A stretch of DNA of 64,000 bases from an uncultured Pelagibacteraceae bacterium (lineage in GTDB: Bacteria; Pseudomonadota; Alphaproteobacteria; Pelagibacterales; Pelagibacteraceae), in assembly GCA_902636075.1 (NCBI GenBank), contig CACPQM010000004.1, positions 50,100 to 114,099 of the forward strand. Direction: 5' to 3'. The notes beneath the pieces were generated by a model. It worked only from the letters and a program-made list of their open reading frames with translations, was not told where the DNA came from and did not search any database. The translations under genes were made by a program, and so were the position numbers. Positions 59,313 through 64,000 of this stretch are shown here, piece by piece. Positions within the stretch are counted from its first letter, which is position 1; every line of letters begins with the position of its first letter.

Positions 59313-61717
59313 AATTTACAATAAATTGGCTTAAGGATCATCTTGATACAAAAAAAAATGATAATGAATTGATTGAAAAATTAACTGATGTTGGGCTTGA
59401 AGTTGAGAGTTTCGAAAATTTAAACTCTGATTTAGATAATTTTAAAGTAGCAAAAATAATTAATGTTCAACAGCACCCAAATGCAGATAGACTAAGAGTA
59501 TGTGATGTTGATATTGGGCATCAAGATACAATTAAAGTAGTATGTGGAGCACCAAATGCTAAAAAAGATCTTTTCACTGTTTATGCTGGACCTGGATCAA
59601 TAATTCCAAAAAATAACATGAAACTTACAGTCAGCAAGATAAGAGGAGTAACTTCTTATGGGATGCTATGTTCAGAGTCTGAATTAAACTTATCAAATGA
59701 AAGTGATGGAATAACAGAACTTAAATCAAATGAGTATTCTGATAAAATAGGAAAAAACTTTTTTAAAAATACTTCTGAAAAAGTTGTTGATTTATCCATT
59801 ACTCCCAATCGTCCAGATTGTTTAGGAGTTAGAGGAGTGGCAAGAGACCTTGTGGCTGCAGGTGCAGGTAAATTAAAAAATATTTCAAGTAAAAATATTA
59901 TTAAAAATGGATCTCAAAAAATTAAAGTTTCAATTATAAAAGATAAAAATCAAGGGTGTACCATATTTGGTAGTTGTCTAATTGAAGGTCTTACAAATAA
60001 AGAAAGTCCAAAATGGCTAAAAGAGAAAATCAAATCTCTTGGTCAAAAACCAATCTCAGCAATTGTTGATATCACAAATTATGTGATGTTCGATTTAAAT
60101 AGACCTCTGCATGCATACGATGCAGATAAAATTGATGAAGAAATTATAGTAAGAAATTCAAAAAAAGGTGAAACCTTTGAGGCCCTTGATAATAAGAAAT
60201 ATAAATTGAATGATGATATGTGTGTTATTTCTGATAAGTCTGGGGTTTTAGGTTTAGGGGGAATTATTGGAGGCACACGTTCTAGTACTGAAATTAATAC
60301 TAAAAACATTTTATTAGAATCTGCATATTTTCTACCTAGATCCATTCGAAAAACTTCAAAATTACTTAATATTGACACTGACGCTAAATTTAGATTTGAA
60401 AGGGGCATCGATCCTCAATCAATTGAGATAGGTTTAACAAAAGCTGCCCAGCTAATTACAGAGATTTGTGGAGGTAAAATAAGTAAATTTGATATTCAAA
60501 AAACACAGAAGCAAGAAAAAAATAAAATAAAATTCAATATCTCTTTGTTTGAAAAAATAACTGGTTTCAAAGTAAAAGATAAAGAAGTAATTGAAATTTT
60601 AACTAATCTAGGATTTGAAATTTCCAAAAAGAAATTAGATTTAGATTTAAAAATACCTACTTGGCGACCTGATATAACTCAACCAATTGATATAGTTGAG
60701 GAAATAGCAAGAATTAAAGGATACAGTAATATAGAAACCTTAGAGCCTGAAAAAACTAGAATAAAAGATACATTAAATAAACAGCAGAAACTTTTTCACT
60801 TCTTACAACGCTCTGTAGCATCAAAAGGTTATTTTGAAACTGTAACGTGGTCGTTTACAGATTCGAAAATAAATAATCTTTTCAAGGAAAATTTAAAAGA
60901 AATTAAAATAGTAAATCCAATAAGTTCAGATTTAAATGTTTTAAGAAATTCAATTTTTTCAAATTTAACTTTTTACTTAAAGAAAAATTTAGATAGAGGA
61001 TTTAAAGATATTTCTCTGTTTGAAATTGGGCCAATTTTTAAGGATAGAAAGCCTGGTGAGCAATTGACAGTAATAGGAGCAGTAAAATCAGGAAAAGTAT
61101 CAAGATTAAATTGGAACGAAAAAGATAGACCAGTTGATGTTTTTGACGTAAAAAAAGATGCAATTCAGACATTGGTCGAAACTGGATATAATAGGCAACG
61201 CTTTTTCATTAGAGACAAGTCTCCAAATTATTATCATCCAGGTAAATCTGGTTCAGTATATCTCGATAAGGATGATTTAGAGCCTATTGCATATTTTGGA
61301 GAAATCCATCCAAACATTGTTAAAAAACTTGATATAAAAACCGAAGGATTAGTTGGATTTGAAATTTATTTAGATTATTTAAAAGATCATAAAATAAAAC
61401 TTAAAGACCAAAAATCTAATTTTGAGTACTCAGACTATCAAAAATCAGAAAGAGATTTTGCCTTTGTGGTAGATAAAAATTATAAAGCGCAAGATTTAAT
61501 AGCAATAATATCTTCAATAGATAAAAATTTGATAAGGTCAATTAAAATTTTTGATGTTTATGAAGGTGAAAAAATTCCTAATGATAAAAAGTCTATAGCT
61601 ATTAATGTAACAATCCAGTCATCTCAAAAAACATTAGAAGAAAGTGATCTTGAAAAAATTAATAAATTAATTATTACAACTGTCGAAAGTAAGTCTGGTG
61701 CAAAAATTAGGTCTTAG
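59309..61717 (+). CDS. pheT: Phenylalanyl-tRNA synthetase beta subunit
   Basis: 802 aa; tRNA-binding domain, B3/B4, B5, anticodon-binding FDX domain. Confidence 0.98.
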   Translation: MKFTINWLKDHLDTKKNDNELIEKLTDVGLEVESFENLNSDLDNFKVAKIINVQQHPNADRLRVCDVDIGHQDTIKVVCGAPNAKKDLFTVYAGPGSIIPKNNMKLTVSKIRGVTSYGMLCSESELNLSNESDGITELKSNEYSDKIGKNFFKNTSEKVVDLSITPNRPDCLGVRGVARDLVAAGAGKLKNISSKNIIKNGSQKIKVSIIKDKNQGCTIFGSCLIEGLTNKESPKWLKEKIKSLGQKPISAIVDITNYVMFDLNRPLHAYDADKIDEEIIVRNSKKGETFEALDNKKYKLNDDMCVISDKSGVLGLGGIIGGTRSSTEINTKNILLESAYFLPRSIRKTSKLLNIDTDAKFRFERGIDPQSIEIGLTKAAQLITEICGGKISKFDIQKTQKQEKNKIKFNISLFEKITGFKVKDKEVIEILTNLGFEISKKKLDLDLKIPTWRPDITQPIDIVEEIARIKGYSNIETLEPEKTRIKDTLNKQQKLFHFLQRSVASKGYFETVTWSFTDSKINNLFKENLKEIKIVNPISSDLNVLRNSIFSNLTFYLKKNLDRGFKDISLFEIGPIFKDRKPGEQLTVIGAVKSGKVSRLNWNEKDRPVDVFDVKKDAIQTLVETGYNRQRFFIRDKSPNYYHPGKSGSVYLDKDDLEPIAYFGEIHPNIVKKLDIKTEGLVGFEIYLDYLKDHKIKLKDQKSNFEYSDYQKSERDFAFVVDKNYKAQDLIAIISSIDKNLIRSIKIFDVYEGEKIPNDKKSIAINVTIQSSQKTLEESDLEKINKLIITTVESKSGAKIRS

Positions 61718-63529
61718 ATGTCTAATGAAATTGATAATATAAGAAATTTTGCAATTATTGCACATATTGATCATGGCAAATCAACTATAGCAGATAGAAT
61801 TATACACAGATGTGGTGGCTTAACAGATAGAGAAATGAAAGCTCAAGTGCTTGACTCAATGGATATTGAAAGAGAGAGAGGCATTACCATTAAAGCTCAA
61901 ACAGTTAAATTAAATTATAAATCTAAAGATGGAAAAAACTATATTCTTAACATTATAGACACACCTGGCCATGTTGATTTTAGTTATGAGGTTAGTAGAT
62001 CTCTATATGCTTGTGAGGGCTCAATATTAATTGTAGATAGCACTCAGGGTGTTGAGGCTCAAACATTAGCAAATGTTTATCAGGCGCTTGATATAAACCA
62101 TGAGATAATTCCAGTATTAAATAAAATTGATTTACCAGCCTCCGACATAGATCGAACAAATAAACAAATACAAGATGTAATAGGCATTGATACATCAAAT
62201 GCTGTCCCATGCTCTGGAAAAACAGGCGAGGGTATTGATGAAATTTTGGAGCAAATAATTCAAACTTTACCTGGACCAAAAGGTCAAAAGGATCAAAAAC
62301 TCAAATGTTTATTAGTAGATAGTTGGTATGATACTTATTTAGGTGTTGTTATTTTAGTCAGAGTTATTGATGGAAAAATTAAAAATAATATGAAAATTAA
62401 AATGATGTCCACAAATCAGGAGTATTTTGTTGAAAAGGTTGGAGTCTTTACACCTAAACCAAAAGATATAGATGAATTAAATTCTGGAGAAATTGGATTT
62501 ATAACAACAGGTATAAAAGTTTTATCAGAAACTAAAGTTGGAGATACAATTTGTGATGCATCCAAACCATTATCTGAATCACTGCCTGGTTTTAAACCAA
62601 GTAAACCAGTAGTTTTTTGTGGATTATTTCCTGTCGACAGCTCCGAGTATCAAAAATTAAAAGATGGGTTAGCTAAACTAAAATTAAATGATTCAAGTTT
62701 TTCTTTTGAGCCCGAGTCTTCTTCTGCCTTAGGTTTAGGTTTTAGATGCGGTTTTTTAGGATTGTTGCATTTAGAAATTGTTACTGAAAGACTCGAAAGG
62801 GAATTTGATATTAACTTGCTAACTACAACGCCTGGCGTTGTCTATAAGATTCATAAGCACAATGGTACAATAGAAGATTTACAAAATCCATCAAGTTTAC
62901 CTGATCCAAGTTTAATAAAATTTATAGAAGAGCCATGGATAAAAGCTACGATTATTACTCCAGATCAGTATCTTGGCCCTATAATAAAAATATGCCAGGA
63001 GAAAAGAGGAATTCAGACAAATCTAAGTTACTCTGGAAATAGGGCAGTTGTAAATTATGAATTACCATTAAATGAGGTGGTATTTGATTTTAATGATAGG
63101 TTAAAATCAATGACAAGTGGATATGCTAGTTTTGATTATGAAATAATAGGTCACAGAGAAGGAGATCTTGTTAAAATGGGTATTCTAGTAAATACTGAAC
63201 CAGTAGATGCTCTAGCTATGATGATTCACAAAGACTTTGCTCAAAAAACTGGTAGGGAGGTTTGCGAAAAATTAAAAGACTTAATTCCAAGGCATAATTT
63301 CATGATTCCAGTTCAAGCTGCAATAGGAGGGAAAATTATTGCAAGAGAGACAATTAAAGGTTTTAAAAAAGATGTTTTAACTAAAATTCATGGTGGTGGA
63401 GCTACTGATAGAAAAAGAAAATTACTTGAAAAACAAAAAAAAGGAAAAGCAAGAGCGAAACAATTTGGGAAAGTTGAGATACCCCAAGAGGCATTTATTG
63501 GCGTACTTAAAATATCAAAAGAAAAATAG
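61718..63529 (+). CDS. lepA: Elongation factor 4
   Basis: [37 protein letters not shown]-terminal [18 protein letters not shown]. Confidence 0.98.
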   Translation: MSNEIDNIRNFAIIAHIDHGKSTIADRIIHRCGGLTDREMKAQVLDSMDIERERGITIKAQTVKLNYKSKDGKNYILNIIDTPGHVDFSYEVSRSLYACEGSILIVDSTQGVEAQTLANVYQALDINHEIIPVLNKIDLPASDIDRTNKQIQDVIGIDTSNAVPCSGKTGEGIDEILEQIIQTLPGPKGQKDQKLKCLLVDSWYDTYLGVVILVRVIDGKIKNNMKIKMMSTNQEYFVEKVGVFTPKPKDIDELNSGEIGFITTGIKVLSETKVGDTICDASKPLSESLPGFKPSKPVVFCGLFPVDSSEYQKLKDGLAKLKLNDSSFSFEPESSSALGLGFRCGFLGLLHLEIVTERLEREFDINLLTTTPGVVYKIHKHNGTIEDLQNPSSLPDPSLIKFIEEPWIKATIITPDQYLGPIIKICQEKRGIQTNLSYSGNRAVVNYELPLNEVVFDFNDRLKSMTSGYASFDYEIIGHREGDLVKMGILVNTEPVDALAMMIHKDFAQKTGREVCEKLKDLIPRHNFMIPVQAAIGGKIIARETIKGFKKDVLTKIHGGGATDRKRKLLEKQKKGKARAKQFGKVEIPQEAFIGVLKISKEK

Positions 63530-64000
63530 ATGCTAGACTGCTCAGTAGTAATACCAACTTTTTATCCAGGTGACATCATTAATAAGCTGATATTGTCACT
63601 TCCTGGTGTAAAAGAAATAATTATCTTTGATAACGGTAATGACAAAAAACTTAAAAACAATATCTTAAATAATTTTAAAAATATAAAATATATTAATACC
63701 GGAGATATAGGTCTTGCTAGAACATTTAATTTTGCATTAAATAATACTTCAAGTCATAATATTTTTATTACGCAACCAGATGTTAATTTACACAAAAATT
63801 GCATAGAAAATCTTTTATATGCAAAAAAAAAATATAAAAATGCTGCAATATTGTCACCTTTAATTTTTGAAAATAATAAATACAGTGTTTTCGATCACTA
63901 TCAATTGAAAATAGACAAATCAAAAAAAATTAAAAAAAAAATTAAATTAAAAAAGAATAATGTAATCCCGTCAGGTGACTTTTGTGTAGAAGCAATTAAT
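63530..64000 (+). CDS. Family 2-like glycosyltransferase, N-terminal fragment (3' truncated by window)
   Basis: Reading frame MLDCSVVIPTFYPGDIINKLILSLPGVKEIIIFDNGNDKKLKNN...NTGDIGLARTFNFALNNT; ATG overlaps the lepA stop. Confidence 0.75.
   Translation, partial: MLDCSVVIPTFYPGDIINKLILSLPGVKEIIIFDNGNDKKLKNNILNNFKNIKYINTGDIGLARTFNFALNNTSSHNIFITQPDVNLHKNCIENLLYAKKKYKNAAILSPLIFENNKYSVFDHYQLKIDKSKKIKKKIKLKKNNVIPSGDFCVEAIN

Overview
This 64 kb window is a gene-dense, very AT-rich stretch of an alphaproteobacterial chromosome. It looks like a streamlined SAR11/Pelagibacter-type genome, judged from composition, tiny intergenic gaps, and the TAXI-TRAP, Irr-fabAB and mutM-rpsT-dnaA-dnaN gene content; this is inference and was not searched. 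Almost everything is core housekeeping: nusA-infB-rbfA-rpsO-pnp, irr with fabA-fabB-fabI, a rubrerythrin/Fe-S oxidoreductase/DUF3501 operon, thiF-dut-coaBC-ubiB-ubiE, mutM-rpsT-dnaA-dnaN, argH-lptM-lysA, tRNA-Leu, a SUV3-like helicase/TerB/ferredoxin/CarD group, a TAXI-type TRAP transporter, tRNA-Arg, aceE-aceF, gltD-gltB and thrS-infC-rpmI-rplT-pheS-pheT-lepA. I saw no CRISPR array, transposon, prophage or toxin-antitoxin locus. The observations most worth a second look are: (i) a compact transcription unit encoding a 27-aa protein made almost only of Lys/Arg/Ala, with its own promoter, 5' hairpin and terminator, convergent with a CarD regulator that has a long Lys-rich N-terminal extension; (ii) a pyruvate dehydrogenase in which the lipoyl domain is on the N-terminus of E1 and absent from E2; (iii) a candidate structured RNA with a terminator in the divergent gap before acetoacetyl-CoA synthetase; (iv) matching Irr/ICE-like boxes at irr and rubrerythrin; (v) perfect intercistronic hairpins without U-tracts in the rubrerythrin and TRAP operons; (vi) apparently leaderless or tRNA-processed mRNAs.
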